Source: Saccopteryx bilineata
Lineage: Eukaryota; Chordata; Mammalia; Chiroptera; Emballonuridae
Reading direction: 5' to 3'
NCBI RefSeq assembly: GCF_036850765.1
Contig: NC_089494.1
Span: forward strand, 233,758,779 to 233,822,778
DNA length: 64,000 nt
Shown: positions 23,061-36,281 of the stretch, piece by piece
Position numbering within the stretch: the stretch's first letter is position 1
Layout: each line of letters opens with the position of its first letter
The notes under the pieces: generated by a model
The model's input: only the letters and a program-made list of their open reading frames with translations
The model's database searches: none
What the model was told of the DNA's origin: nothing
Program-made: the position numbers and the translations under genes

Positions 23061-23064
23061 TAAT

Positions 23065-25710
23065 GGAAAAGAGTAAAATTATTTTTTAAATTTTCTTATC
23101 AGTTACTAACCTCAGTGTTTTTTATCTGCAGCTACCTCACATTTTAGCAGCATCCTCTGGCCAGTGTTTCCAACTTCTGCACATCTCTTCCAGATGGAAC
23201 TAAAAGTCTCTAGGTTACACTTCGGCCTAATATGTTGTGAGAGCCTTTTCTTGAAAATTAGTTAAAATCTCTGATAATTCTTTTCTATTCATGTACCTTG
23301 TTTAAAATGAAACTTTTCTAAAATATTTTCATCAGGGAATATTTTATAAGAAACTGAGTTTTCTTCCTATACAGGCCACACAGGAAATCAAGCATAAACA
23401 AACACAGCCTAAATTAGGTGTTTGGGGACCAGCTTTTCGCAGATGAAGGAAATTAGAAACTAGTATATCTTTGTTGACATATAAAATGATGCATAAAAAC
23501 CTGTTAATGATGTTTATATTGTCTATTTTGAAATAAAGTTATTTTCCCAAGATAATGATGAGTTTCTTTCAAATTATCGCAAATTCTGACTAAACAGGGT
23601 TCAAATTAATACCATTACTGTCCCCAAATTGACTTCTGACGGTTGTCTACAACTTATAAGTGTTACTACATAAGATTCCAAGGGACCATTTATTTTTATT
23701 GTAATGGAGATTTTTACTTGTAATGGGGATTTTATTTGTAATGGATTGTTTATTAATTTTGATTTCTTGTCATCTGCCACACAAGAAATTACTAAAACAT
23801 GTTTGGAAATGAAATATAAGATAATTTAGAAAATATTAAATTATAATTTTATAAAATGATTATGAATTATTCTTTCTTACTCTAAGGACTCACGAAACTA
23901 GATTTTTTCAATCTTGTTGCTCTATGATGTCTTAGTAACTTAGTTCAGGAAGCTGACTCGGTATCTGTGATTTAATCAGAAAGATAAAATAAGAACTAAA
24001 GAGCAAAATTGAAACTTATGCCAGGTGTATCTTAAGTAAATCTACTACAGTATAGTTTTTACTTATAGCTCACAGGCCAGAATCTCTTAATCTTTTGGCC
24101 AAAGGAGGAGACTGAGAAATGTAGTTTTGTTATAGAACAATTATTTCCAAAAATGAGTATCAGTATGGCTGAATAGAAGAGGCAAGTTGATATTGGGGGC
24201 AAAAAGCAATTTTTCCTTTATGTTTTTATCCAATTCTTGAGAAAATATTACATATATATATATATATATATATATAACAATATCTTAGGTCCCATTTTGA
24301 TCTCAGAAAATGGTATTTCAAAGTAGTTTTATAATACTAAACAAAACATGTGTATCTTCCAAAATAAGACCTTGTATTGCTAGCAGTCTCTGAAGTTCTG
24401 GGAAAACAAGAAGGAAAAAACTTAAAAGATAGAAATTTATAATAGTGCCAAAATTAACAGTTAGGTCCTTCAAATTCTTGGAGTCCTGAAAGACTTTTCA
24501 TTAATAAAAGAGCTTCCCTGAGAGACAGATGTGGCAAGCTTAAGCACATTTTCTTATTTGATTTCTGCCCCTGTGAACTAAGAAAACTACTCATCACATT
24601 ATAAGGTTTTTAGTTTTTAGATTCTGCTCTTGGTCTCTAAATTTTTATACTACAATGTACAGAGAAATTGAAATGGTGGACCTACTTACAATGTAATGCA
24701 TACAGGGAAATGAAATCTTCACCAAGTAAAGCCTCATAGGATTCAATAAATGCCTTAATAAATCTATATGTAGGAACTTATTGTATTATAATGTGTGTAT
24801 GTGTTTGCAGAAAGGATGATTGCTTTTGTTTATTAACTTCACATGGTCATAGAAGTATGCAGTGTAAATAGAGAGAAAGTCTATCTCAACTCAGTAATGA
24901 TGAATGCCTGATAGATATTATTAATTGCACCAGAATCTGTGCATATCAACTGATCCTTCAGTTAACTATCTATGAATGAGATTTTATTACCCACCTATGC
25001 AAGGATACATTGGAAAGTTTTGCTTAGCACTAGGTGTACAGTGGTGACAAAAATTGTCATAATTCCTGTTCAAATGAAAGATGTGATCTATTTCATTGGG
25101 CAAGAGATAATGTGTCTGCTTTCCAAATCTTGGCAAACACCTGCATTAGATAAAATATTCTTAATTTAAAGAAAATAAACCACATGGACTCTATGTCTTT
25201 AGTATCTTACCCATGAAGGCATGATAACATATGTATAAGATTATAGTAATATACCCAAAAGGGAAACCCTTTTCATAAATTTTACCAAAAATATAAGAAA
25301 AAAGTTTTAGAAAGTCATGTGATATCACTATGATGTATACAAAATATAGGTAGAAGTACAAAAAGAGAATGAATTAAAAATTCTAAAGTGGAAAACATTG
25401 GTTGAGTTCAGACAAGTATTAAGACAACTCAAAATACATGACGTGCATAAAATATAAACTGGAAATTTTAGAAAATGATTAAAACTAGAAATGAGACAAT
25501 ATAGTATAGAATAAAGTTATGATAATTTTTAGAAAAACAGATAAAAATAATATTAAAGTATACAATATTAAATAATATACAAAAGAGACAGTGAAGACAA
25601 AATAAACATAAAACTTATATATGATTAAATGAGCTACAGTTTGAAGATCACTTTAGCAGCTAAAATAGACGAGAGTGTTTATTGTAGTTTAGGAAAAATA
25701 ATAAAAAAGA
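23065..25710. other. Unassigned AT-rich DNA
   Basis: Apart from a short (AT)n run at about 24249-24277, I see nothing. Short frames such as 24972-25169 have no recognisable product. Confidence 0.5.
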
Positions 25711-25726
25711 CAAAGTCATCATTATT

Positions 25727-26101
25727 ATTATTATTATTATTTTTTCATCCTTTGGAAGCTGGAAATGGGAAGGCAGTCAGACAGACTTCCGCATGCGCCC
25801 GACCGGGATCCACCCGGCATGCCCACCAGGGGGCGATGCTCTGCCCCTCTGTGGCGTTGCTCTGTTGCATCCAGAGCCATTCTAGTGCCTGAGGCAGAGG
25901 CCACAGAGCCATCCCCAGCGCCTGGGCCATCTTTGCTCCAATGGAGCCTCGGCTGCGGGAGGGGAAGAGAGAGACAGAGAGGAAGGAGGGGGGGGTGGAG
26001 AAGCAGATGGGCGCTTCTCCTGTGTGCCCTGGCCAGGAATCGAACCTGGGACTCCTGCATGCCAGGCCGATGCTCCACCGCTGAGCTAACCAGCCAGGGC
26101 C
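25727..26101 (-). mobile_element. Ves-type SINE, minus strand, well preserved
   Basis: On the minus strand the head is GCCCTGGCTGGTTAGCTCAG with a B-box-like GGTTCGATTCC. It carries CAGGAGAAGCGCCCATCTGC, the GGCTCCATTGG block, a GCATGCGCC-type 3' body and a tail facing left. The target duplication AAGTCATCATTATT is exact (25713-25726 and 26102-26115). Open frames of 87-154 codons across it are not genes. Confidence 0.95.
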
Positions 26102-26115
26102 AAGTCATCATTATT

Positions 26116-26570
26116 TTTAAGCAGCATTACTTGATCCATAGAAAGCTAGTGGAAATCAATGGAAAAATACATAAAATTATTCAGTTTAATAAAGTGACTG
26201 GCAAGAAAATTAAAACAAACATGCACTAAAAAGTGCTTTCTTATATACAAGCAATGGTTGAATCATAAAAATATTAAGTCCATTCATAACACAAAATGCA
26301 TCAGTAAATAACTGTAAATCAGTCTTATATGAAGAAAATTATAGAACACTAATGAGCTCTCCACAAAAATTTTAATAAAAGGAAAGATATTGTTGCCTGT
26401 AGGGAACTATGGCCATGACCTACCCTTTGGAACCAGACCATGTAGATATCAGAGTGAGTTTAGAGACCATGCTTCTTTTCTATTCTCCCTTCACTTTTGA
26501 AAAGGTTATATTCACAATCAGATTAAAACTTCCAATCCTATCCACTTTGGCCTAATTTATTTACTCATTT
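26116..26570. other. Unassigned DNA
   Basis: Nothing recognised between the two SINEs. Confidence 0.5.
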
Positions 26571-26589
26571 TTTTGTTGCTTCAATTTTT

Positions 26590-26941
26590 TTTTTTCATTT
26601 TTCCGAAGCTAGAAATGGGGAGGCAGTCAGACAGACTCCCGCATACGCCCGACCGGGATCCACCCGGCATGCCCACCAGGGGGCGATGCCCTGCCCCTCT
26701 GGGGCGTCCAGAGCCATTCTAGCGCCTGAGGCAGAGGCCACAGAGCCATCCCCAGCGCTCGGGCCATCTTTGCTCCATTGGAGCCTTGTTGCGGGAGGGT
26801 AAGAGAGAGACAGAGAGGAAGGAGAGGGGTAGGGGTGGAGAAGCAAATGGGGAACTCTCCTGTGTGCCCTGGCCGGGAATTGAACCCGGGACTCCTGCAC
26901 GCCAGGCCGACGCTCTACCGCTGAGCCAACCGACCAGGGCC
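26590..26941 (-). mobile_element. Ves-type SINE, minus strand, well preserved
   Basis: Same blocks as the copy at 25727, with a short deletion in the body near 26705. The target duplication TGTTGCTTCAATTTTT is exact (26574-26589 and 26942-26957). The head reads GCCCTGGTCGGTTGGCTCAG on the minus strand. Confidence 0.95.
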
Positions 26942-26959
26942 TGTTGCTTCAATTTTTAT

Positions 26960-27930
26960 GACCAAATCTATAAGAGTGAAGGTATCTGAGAAGTGACATA
27001 GTATAATGCTAAGACTTAATATATGAAACCTCTTATACTCCTCTCTCCCTCACCAAAAACAACTTCTAAGTAGATGGAAAACAAGGTAGGTAGGTATCAA
27101 GAACCTAAATCAAAATTAGGAACCACAGCTCAACACAACTCATTTCATTATTTTTTAACATTTTGCATAGTCTCTCCAAGCCTTAGTTTTTCTCTTGTAA
27201 TTGAGGATAACTTCATTTATTAAAATTATTAGCTAAAATTATTGCTATTAAATGTTGTGATTGTTGGTAATTTATTTTGATAAAACAGATCCATGTAACA
27301 GAAATATTTGTTTACTACTCTTAATTTTGTGATACTTTCTAATTTTTTATATATAAAACTCTAAATCTTAGAAAAAATATAAATTTGGAAGAGTCAAATG
27401 TCACCTGAATTCATCTAGATCAGTTGAGAACCCATTTTTTTTCTTTAAAACAATTAAGTACTGTATATAATTTTCTACTTAAAAACTTCATTTTAATATA
27501 TAAGTTTCAGGAACTTGAAGATTAGGAAAGAGGACAGTATGGAGATCTAATTTACAATCATATTTGAAGCTGTTGAACTATATATTAATAAAATAAAGAT
27601 GGAATGCAGACAAAGAAATATAAAACACTGAATATCGTGCTCTGGTTACTATAATATTTGGAAGCTTGTTAAAGACTAAAACCCAACAGTGAAAGCCATG
27701 TGTAAGAAGGAACCCCATGAGGAAAGAGAAAAAGAATTTCATGAAAAAGTAATATCCTGGAATTCAAAGAGAGAATGTTTAAATGGGGAAATTGTCATCT
27801 TGTCATCTGTGTCAAATATTGAAGAACATTTAGTAGAGTGAGTCAGAGAATTGACTTTTGTATTTTGTAAAAAGGTATAAGACCTAGAACAAAAAAAAGG
27901 ATAGTAGTTTGCAACATAATTTGATGACAA
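26960..27930. other. Unassigned DNA
   Basis: Nothing recognised. Confidence 0.5.
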
Positions 27931-28060
27931 AATAACCTAGACATGTTTTCTTTGAATATATGTACCCTGATTTATTAATGTCATCCCATTATCATTAATA
28001 AAAATTTATTAAAAAAAATAAAAGTCATTAAATAAAAAAATAAAAAAAAATAAAAAAGGA
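27930..28060 (+). mobile_element. L1 3' tail, plus strand
   Basis: AATAACCTAGACATGTTTTC, then ATATATGTACCCTGATTTATTAATGTCATCCCATTA and a long A-rich tail: the last 90 bp or so of an L1, matching the 3' end of the copy at 35987. Confidence 0.75.
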
Positions 28061-29500
28061 TAGTAAAAACTACCGCTAGCATTAGAGTAAGAGGAAAGAT
28101 AGAGTATGTGATATAGATATCCATGTTTTGTTGGAATTAATAAAAAATAAAAGAGGTTATCTCACTTGATACCTATATTTTCTATGAAATATAGAAAAAA
28201 ATCATTACTTGATATTGATTTAGGAAAGCAAGAAGTTATGGAGAATTAAGAATAAGAGATTATGTCAGTCATAGTCATAAATTGTAGGAAAAGAAAATTT
28301 TCAGGAAAGAGAATATGTTCTGGTAGTGTAGATCATTGGGTTCTTATGGTCATAACTGCAAGTAGTTTTAGACAAAACTTCTGTATATTTTTCTACCACA
28401 ATGTTTGGCTACACAAAAATGAGCCATAAGGGTTAGAATTTTTTCAGGTAAGAAAGGAAAGGGAGAGATAAGGAAAGAGTTATAGGTGTTTGCAAAAGAA
28501 TGGACATAGGTTGAACTAGGTTCAGAGGAAATGGAATACATGTCATTGTGTTTAAATTGTCAAAGTGATATAGTGCAGTAAAATGAAGGATGGAGATGAT
28601 GGTCAAAGAGTGGCATGTTTCAAAAAAGATACTGTAATATACTTATATGGGATAATATTGAGAGTGGTTTGGTGGTTAACTGAAAAGTTAAAAAAAACTG
28701 AGTTATCCTGAAAGGATCTTCAACAGGCATTATGTTCGAATCACCATGGATGTTGATCCTAACAGTGGGGCAGTAGAAGGGGAGTCAGCGATCCATCCAG
28801 GTGTAGGAGTCTTTAGTGAAGGATGGAGAAGAACTGGGTCATCAAGCCAGTAGTCATGAAAAGAAGTGACCTATTGGTGTTGAAGTTATCTGTTAAATGT
28901 CTGCCTCATCCTAAACAATGTGGGTTTCCAATTTCCACATAAAAATGAGTATCTACAATGTTGTCTATTATTACTTACAATCTGATAATCTATCTTAACA
29001 AACTGGCGAGAATTCCAGATGATTGGAAGTAAGCATTTAAGTTTAAAACAAACAAAAAAACTTAAGTACAAAAAACATTGGGGCAGGACTGCTCAGAAAT
29101 TCACTCTACTTTCTTGATGTTTTGTTAACTGATTATTATAAAAGCATCATTCTAATTTGAACCTTCATTAAAGAGCTTTCTAGATATATATAAATGCACT
29201 TCTTTGTCTTAGAGAACATGGAATATTAAATTATATTTTTATTGGTTAAGAATGTTGCAGTGCCTGCAATGATCATGATTCTGAACATGAATTTATATTT
29301 ATAGGTGTATCATAATGAATCAGAATCAAAATAAATTCATAATTGCTATCTTCAAATATGTGCTATATAGATTTAAAAATAGAACAATTTATTATTATCA
29401 TTTATATAATCCTGAGCTAAACCTTAGATTATTGATCACTCCTGTTTAACTTTCAAGCACATTACCTTTGAAAATAGAGACTTTAAGCATATCAAATTCT
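28061..29500. other. Unassigned DNA
   Basis: No gene or named repeat. The stretch 28730-28870 is slightly richer in GC than its neighbours, but I cannot assign it. Confidence 0.45.
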
Positions 29501-29506
29501 TTTACA

Positions 29507-29690
29507 GCCCTGGCTGAATAGCTCAGTTGTTTAGAGTGGTGTCCCAATACACCGAGGTTGTTAGTTCAATCCAGGTCAGGGAACATAGCAGACGAATCAG
29601 CCAATAAATGCATAGAGCATAGATAAGTAAAACAACAAATTGATGATTCTCTGTCTCTCTCAAATCAATAAAAAAAATAAAAGCCTTTAA
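29507..29690 (+). mobile_element. tRNA-derived SINE (Ves-like), diverged
   Basis: The head GCCCTGGCTGAATAGCTCAG is followed by TTAGTTCAATCCAGGTCAGGGAACATAG, a CT stretch and an A-rich tail. Confidence 0.8.
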
Positions 29691-31845
29691 AAAATCTATG
29701 AAAACCACCTAAATTTCAAATGCATTTTACTAAAATGTACCCATCATGGTACATAAAGATAAAGAGTTGTTTTCATCTATAATCTAGTGAAATTTGTTTG
29801 GAAGCCAAAGTATTATGTTTTAATATAATAACAAAATAACTTTAATTTTAATTCTGAAGGATGATAGTGCTATCACCATTATATGCATGAGAAGTGCTAG
29901 TCCCAATATGGTGGAAGAAGCTTGGAAAATACATGAGAGACTGGCAAACTCATTTCTTGTTAAAGTATATTAGTTTGGCTATTTTGATAGCTTAGTAAAG
30001 TAATATTTTTAAAGCATTTTTACTACAGTCAATATTGGTACACTTTCTTCATTTTTTGGTGTCTTTCTTTCTTTAGATTTTGCACTGAATCAAGACCATT
30101 GTAACAGCATATATTGTTATAACTGCAATTCTTAGTGAGTTTATTTTTCAGTGTAATGTGTTCAAAATTCTGGTTTGTTAGAAACTTTCTCTCAATTGAT
30201 TTTTCTTCTCATTACATGAATTTGAACAGAATAAACCACTGAAATCTTTTACTTAGGGAGTTAACTTTCCCCTTTGTACTAATCAACTTGATGTGCAGAA
30301 AATAAGAGCTTTCTAAAAATAATTGTTTTCTCATTAAAAATAAAGATTTATTTACTTTATTATTAAGCTTGGATTCTTAATCACACCTGCATATTGATCC
30401 CTACAATGTGTCAAGCATTGTTTCAAACACTTCCCATATTTGTAAATGTGTTCCCTGTGGCTACTGTAAACTAAGGAATAATTTTAAATTATCTATTAAT
30501 AGTTTATGTCAATAGCTATTGTAGGTTAGAGAAAAAGTGTCTCATGAGTATCTTTCAATATAATTTCAAAATAATTTGCATTCACTAAGAAAAACAGTAA
30601 AAACTAAGCCAAGTAGGACATTACTGTGTCCTAAAACATAACAATAGGTCTTTATTCAATTAATAAGGATGCTTCAGAAACAGTGTGGAGTGATCACTTC
30701 AATTTCTGAATGTAAAATTACTACTGAGAAAAGAAATAAATTGGAGAATGTATTATATGCTACACACCTCTTCTTTACTTTGATATAGTTCTCTCGATCA
30801 TTTGCACAGTCAGATGAATCTAAATATTATTAGACTTTACTCAAATATATACCTTTTGCAAATTTTATAAAGCATGTATCTCTAAAAGACATAATTCACC
30901 AAGAGTATTTGCTACCAGAAACTGGTATATTGAGGATGAATATAATACTCATGAAAATCTTAATTCAAGAAGTGCTAAAAATCTCAAAATACAAAACCAC
31001 ATTAGAAGTAATATAAATTCAAGGTAGATAAAGCATTGATTTTTCTTTCTAAGATAATATTTCGTGTCCTTATGTAGAACTTCAAGTAGGCTTGCCTATA
31101 TGAGCTGTGGCAGTGTATTGATTAGGCCCTTATCCTTCTCTGTACCCGATCTGATTCTCTACCTCAGCAATTCGGTCTCCTAAAGCAGAAGAAATGAATG
31201 AAGTCAAAGTTTCTTCTCTGCCTCTGTGTTCCTTACCCAAAGCTAAGAGAGCTGCCTCTGCACACCATTCACCCGTGCCTCCTTTCTTCATTTCTTTGAA
31301 CACAGTGATTTTTTTGATTTTCAAATTCTTTAATTTATCATATTCTCCTTTATGTCAGTAGATCATTGTTATTTACAGTTTCCATATTTTCAAATTTGCC
31401 AATTCAGTAATCTTTATTTGTCACCCTCAAATTAACCCTCACAGTGCTCCTGTGGTCATTCGCAAGCATGGGTAGAGTGTTGAAAATTTAGAGTTACCAG
31501 ATGCACGTGTTCCCCGCTGCTGTGGTTGTACATGGCGATGTTAACTCTCAGAATAGATCCTATTGACTCAGGGATTTTTTAAGAGCCGATGAGTTTAAAT
31601 TCTGTTGTCTGGAAGGTAAAAACTGTTGAGTTAGTGGATGTGGGCACAAACAGCTTAGTGACCTTATTTACACTATTAAAATCATCAGATTTAATTCACC
31701 AATTCATTTGGATGAAGTTTAGCAGAGGCTTACCTTTTATTTATATTTATGTTTATTCTCACTAAATTACAGTTCAAATTTTCTCCTATATGTTTTTTTC
31801 TTTCAATGTTTGGATTCCAGATGATCACAATAATAAAAAACATAT
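29691..31845. other. Unassigned AT-rich DNA
   Basis: No gene or repeat family recognised. Confidence 0.5.
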
Positions 31846-31847
31846 TT

Positions 31848-31922
31848 TCTCTATGTCAGTTTCTGCATTTGTAAAATAAGACCGGTAACAGGATCTGCCT
31901 CATAAGACTGCTTTGTTAAGAC
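31848..31922 (+). repeat. MIR 3' fragment
   Basis: CTATGTCAGTTTCTGCATTTGTAAAATAAG, then GGATCTGCCTCATAAGACTGC: the 'ctcagtttcctcatctgtaaaatgggg...cctacctcataggattgt' block of MIR. Confidence 0.65.
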
Positions 31923-32150
31923 AAAGAGCTTTGGAGACAGAACACTTACATTCAAATCTCAGCTTTATTACCTACTAGCTATGTGATTTTGGGTAAATTA
32001 TTCTCAAGTGTTCATTTTTTTTCTCATCCATAAAATAGGGATCATAAAAGCATCTACATTGTTATGATAATTAAATAAATTGATATATGTAAGTAAAACA
32101 TTTAAAAGAGTGCCAAGTATACATAAGTACCATATTGTTTGAAAATAATC
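31923..32150 (+). repeat. MIR SINE, nearly complete
   Basis: AGAGCTTTGGAGACAGAACACTTACATTCAAATCTC, then TTACCTACTAGCTATGTGATTTTGGGTAAATTATT, then CATCCATAAAATAGGGAT, GTTATGATAATTAAATAAAT and AGAGTGCCAAGTA. The full MIR block order is present. It sits directly behind another MIR 3' fragment. Confidence 0.85.
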
Positions 32151-32154
32151 AATA

Positions 32155-33780
32155 CACATTTTCTTTCATTCATCATAAATTATATCAATTGAACAACTGA
32201 ATCAATGAAACTTCAGTTTTTCAAATATACTAATTCATCAAAAGTTTGATTTTTCTTTATATATGAGTATCCAGTACTGCTAGGGTTCCTTGACAAATAG
32301 TGAGGTTGTCCTCTCTAGAGGTGGGCAAACATGTAGTTACTTGTGATGGAGTCTGTTAAAAAAATTGTTGGAGATTGGGTTCAATAACTGTTTTTAATCT
32401 TTTTTATCCTGGAATATTATGATGTAAGTTCATTCTTTCCAAATTTAAATAAGTTACAGCTTTGAAGAGAGAGCACTCAAAGATGAGGGCAAATACTCAC
32501 GTTTAACAAAGGAACTGAATTTAAAAATAATTTTTAAAGATTGATGTCAAAGCAAGCTTTCATGTACTTTTGAACTTTCTGAGAGATCTGAGCTACAGTT
32601 TCAGGTAAATGGAGCATTTAAGCACTTGAGAAGGACAGCTATGTTAATCAGATGCTGCAACCGAACAATTGCAGACCTTTCTCTTCTTATGCTTTGCTAA
32701 ATTTCAAAACATGTCTCACATTGCATAGTTCTAGTTATTTAATTTTGTTTCTCTGTGACATGCAAGTAAAAAAAAAAGCCATTTATGTTTCTTTACACAG
32801 AACTGTTGTTGGAGTAAGAAAGCTCTCACAGTTTTAATCTTCTTTTTTTCATTTACATAGAACCATAATCTGCCAGGAGACTCGTAAGCATTCCACAGGC
32901 TACAGACGTAGAAAGATAATAAAAGCAGCTTTATATAGAATATAGTCATTTTTGAGAATATAATATGTTGACTACAGTAATTTTAATGAAAATCTCTTTC
33001 ATGATGCATTTTATTTTTCCTATTTGAATTTTGTATTATTTAAGACCTAAAGGCAATAGGTGACAAAAAAAATTCAAATATAAAATATTCTTGACCAAAT
33101 ACAATGATTAGTCATGTCCAAAAATGTTAAGAATTTCAGCAAGATACCTCTTACAACATGATAAAACATTTATATCAACAAAATAAAAGTGAAAAAGCCA
33201 ACATGGCCAACTCAGATTAATCAGAGTAAAATATGTACTCATGTCAAATGCCTACAAATGTGCTGTTTTTTGTTATAGAGGTGTTCCAGGTCATAACTAG
33301 AAAAAGAAAAGGGAAATTTATTCTTTTCTCTCCTACACTTATGGTATTTATATTTATGTGACAGCTATTCTCAGCACATCTTCAGTGCTGTGTCAATATA
33401 ACTAAGACTGTTTCTCCAAAATTGTCATAAACCCTATGCTGCCTTGCAATTCTAAATATTGGTTGAAAGACAGTTTCTCAACATAAACTATGGAAAACAA
33501 GAAAGATTCTTAATGATTACATGGTAACAGTGATCTTGTCTCAGAGATTACAAAAGTTGAAGTCAAATATATGTTACCATCTGGTATAACAATCGTTTTT
33601 AGTACATATTTTCATATTTTAGTTTATCCTATACTAATTTATGCATGCATAAAATATTTGCTTAACATATTAATGAGCCCCTTCTGTATGCTAGGTGATG
33701 CTAGGTGCTATGCTTTTCTTATAAATAGGAAATAACAACAACTATTTAGACAATATTTATTATGTTGCAAAAGTTTTACA
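32155..33780. other. Unassigned AT-rich DNA
   Basis: Nothing recognised. Two overlapping frames around 32650-32950 are chance. Confidence 0.5.
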
Positions 33781-33796
33781 TACAAGATCTCTTTCT

Positions 33797-34140
33797 TTTT
33801 GGGGGGTGGTTTTTTTTTGTATTTTTCCGACACCCGCATGCGCCCAACCAGGATCCACTCAGCATGCCTACTAGGAGGCGATGCACTGTCCATGTGGGCC
33901 GTTGCTCCAGTGCAATCAGAGCTATTCTAGCACCTGAGGTGGAGGCCATAGAGTCATCTTCAGTGCCAAGGCCAACTTTGCTCCAGTGAAGTCTTGGATG
34001 CAGAAGGGGAAGAGAGAGACAGAGAGGAAGGAGGGGGGGAAAGGTGGAGAAGCAGATGGGCTCTTTTCCTGTGTGTCCTGGCTGGGAATCGAACCCAGAG
34101 ACTTCCACACTGCTCTACTGCTGAGCCAACTGGCCAGGGC
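33797..34140 (-). mobile_element. Ves-type SINE, minus strand
   Basis: Standard Ves blocks (CCGCATGCGCCCAACCAGGATCCACTC, CCAACTTTGCTCCAGTGAAG, GCCAACTGGCCAGGGC). Target duplication TACAAGATCTCTTTCT / TACAAGATTTCTTTCT (33781-33796 and 34141-34156) with one mismatch. Confidence 0.95.
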
Positions 34141-34159
34141 TACAAGATTTCTTTCTAAG

Positions 34160-35270
34160 CTCTGAAAAATACTATTGTTTAGAAAAGAAACATACAAGCC
34201 ATTGTTATTTAACATGGAATAGACAGACATTGTGATCTAAAATAGATATCTGTGGAAGGAAAGTGTGTGTAACAGGAAAAAAGAAGTACCTAGGTTTCTT
34301 TTGGAAGCTGATTTGAGGAAGATTACATGGTGAAGATTTGGAGGAAAGAGCTTGTAAGTGTAACTAAGGCATTATTTGGTTCAAAGCATAAAAATAATAG
34401 ATTATTTGAAGAGCATCATGATGGTCAATATATTTGTTGCAAAAGATGTCAGGAGGTTGTAGAGAAAAAGACAAACTTTTGAGTTCTACATAAGTAATTC
34501 AGGTTTTTTCCAAAACCGATGTGACAACATTTAGCCATAAAGTTTTTATATAAAAGATGCATATTCAAATTGACATTTTAGAAAGATCATCTTGCTTGCA
34601 ATATGGTTAATTTAAGCAAAAGCAGGTGAAGGAAATTCAAGTCTACTGTGGTAACGAAGCATGAACTTGGAATTGTTAAACAAGGGAGGTAGTAATCACA
34701 GTTGAGAGAAAAAGCCTAATTTTAAGTGGTTAAGAGTTATATTTGAATCTGTCTGTCCTTGTCTGTCTGTCTCTCTAAACAAAACTTACATTTGAATAAA
34801 TTAGTATTTTGGAAGTAAAAATGAATCAATATTGAATGCCAACTTTGTGCTATGCACTGTTCTTATCAGCGAAGGGAATCAAATAAAACAAGAAAAGACA
34901 GCACAAAAAAGAAAGCAAGAGCAATATGGAGGACCAACCATGTCAATAATTACATTGAATGTAAATATACTGAAAATTGAATTTAAAAAACAATTTTTCA
35001 GATTTTAAACAAAAATATACTGTATAGTGATACTTTAAGTACAAGCATCCTATCAAAGATTGGGATATTTAGATTTCAAAGGAGGGAGATATGAACCTGA
35101 AGCCAAGTTTCACAGAAGTGAAGAATGGTCAGGAAAATACATTGTTCAAAATGCTTATTTATTATTTCCTTTTAAATATTTCTTTCTCCATGACTTTCTA
35201 TTCAAATAAAGGCCTTGGACATCTTGGACTACATTAGTAATCTAAAGATAAAGGAAGAAAAGAAATAACA
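34160..35270. other. Unassigned DNA
   Basis: No gene or repeat family recognised. Confidence 0.5.
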
Positions 35271-35622
35271 GTTTTTTTTTTTTAAAACTTTATTTATTTA
35301 TTTATTTTTAACAGAGGCAGAGATAGACAGGGACAGACAGACAGGAAAGGAGAGAGATGAGAAGCATCAATCATCAGTTTCTCGTTGCGCATTGCGACTT
35401 CTTAGTTGTTCATTGATTGCTTTCTCACATGTGCCTTGACCGTGGGCATTCAGCAGACCGAGTAACCCCCTGCTGGAGCTAGCGACCTTGGGTCCAAGCT
35501 GGTGAGCTCTTTGCTCAAGCCAGATGAGCCCGCGCTCAAGCTGGCGACCTCGGAGTCTCGAACCTGGGTCCTTCCGCATCCCAGTCCGACGCTCTATCCA
35601 CTGCGCCACCACCTGGTCAGGC
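35271..35622 (-). mobile_element. tRNA-derived SINE with tandem-unit body, minus strand
   Basis: The T-rich start is the tail; then come AGAGGCAGAGATAGACAGGGACAGACAG, CTTAGTTGTTCATTGATTGCTTTCTC, several 'caagctggcgacct'-like units, a B-box inverse (GTCTCGAACCTGGGTCC) and the head inverse ending ACCACCTGGTCAGGC. Less decayed than 3283 or 5517. Confidence 0.9.
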
Positions 35623-35973
35623 CGGTTTTTGTTGTTCATATATAAGATTACATAGAGTTAAAATTTACACACCTCAGAGAGAAGCAAAGAGAGAAAGACA
35701 ACGACTAACAAAAGTCACACCAGACCATGACTGACATCTATCAACGAGCATTGTGGTCCCACTCCTTTTCATTTATCAGAGAATTCATGGAATTATTTAT
35801 ATTTATAGTAAATTAACATTCAAAATTTAAATAGTAATATTAGGTCATCAAAATAAAAATAAATTTTTATAAGAACAAAATACAAAATTTAAAATGAATT
35901 GGAGTAGAAAAAATCACTGGACTAGAAGTTAGAAAGCATGAATTCTTTTCTTGGCCATGGTGAGTTCTCTAAG

Positions 35974-35986
35974 CCTAAATATTCTT
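35974..35986. repeat. L1 target-site duplication, left copy
   Basis: CCTAAATATTCTT directly left of the L1 poly-A (T-run here). The identical 13-mer lies at 41945-41957. Confidence 0.9.
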
Positions 35987-36281
35987 TTTTTTTTTAAAAT
36001 TAAATTTAATGCAGTGACATTGATAAATCAGGGTACATATGTTGAGAGAAAATATCTCTAGATTATTTTGACATTTGATTGTGCTGTATACCCCTCCCGC
36101 AAAGTTAAATTGTCTTCTGTCACCTTCTATCTGGTTTTCTTTGTGCCCCTCCCCTCCCCTAACCCCTCTCTCCTTCTTCACCCCATCCCCCCTCCCCCAA
36201 CCCCCCCCCCCCGCCCCTGTTGCCATCACATTCTTGTTCATGTCTCTGAGTCTCATTTTTATGTCCCTTCTATGTATGGAT
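35987..36281 (-). other. L1 3' UTR with G-rich polypurine tract and poly-A
   Basis: On the L1 sense strand the tract at about 36222-36134 is almost all purine, with G runs of 10 or so and several of 4-6 (seen here as C runs at 36187-36214). Such tracts occur in the 3' UTR of many mammalian L1s and can form G-quadruplexes. The UTR ends ATTTATCAATGTCACTGCATTAA plus the A-rich tail. Confidence 0.85.

Noticed and set aside
25765..26229. 154-codon plus-strand open frame
   Set aside because: It lies across a Ves-type SINE with a clear target duplication, in the antisense direction. The GC-rich SINE body has few stops. Same reasoning for frames at 25737-26111, 26595-26952, 33776-34230, 58090-58501 and 14292-14634.
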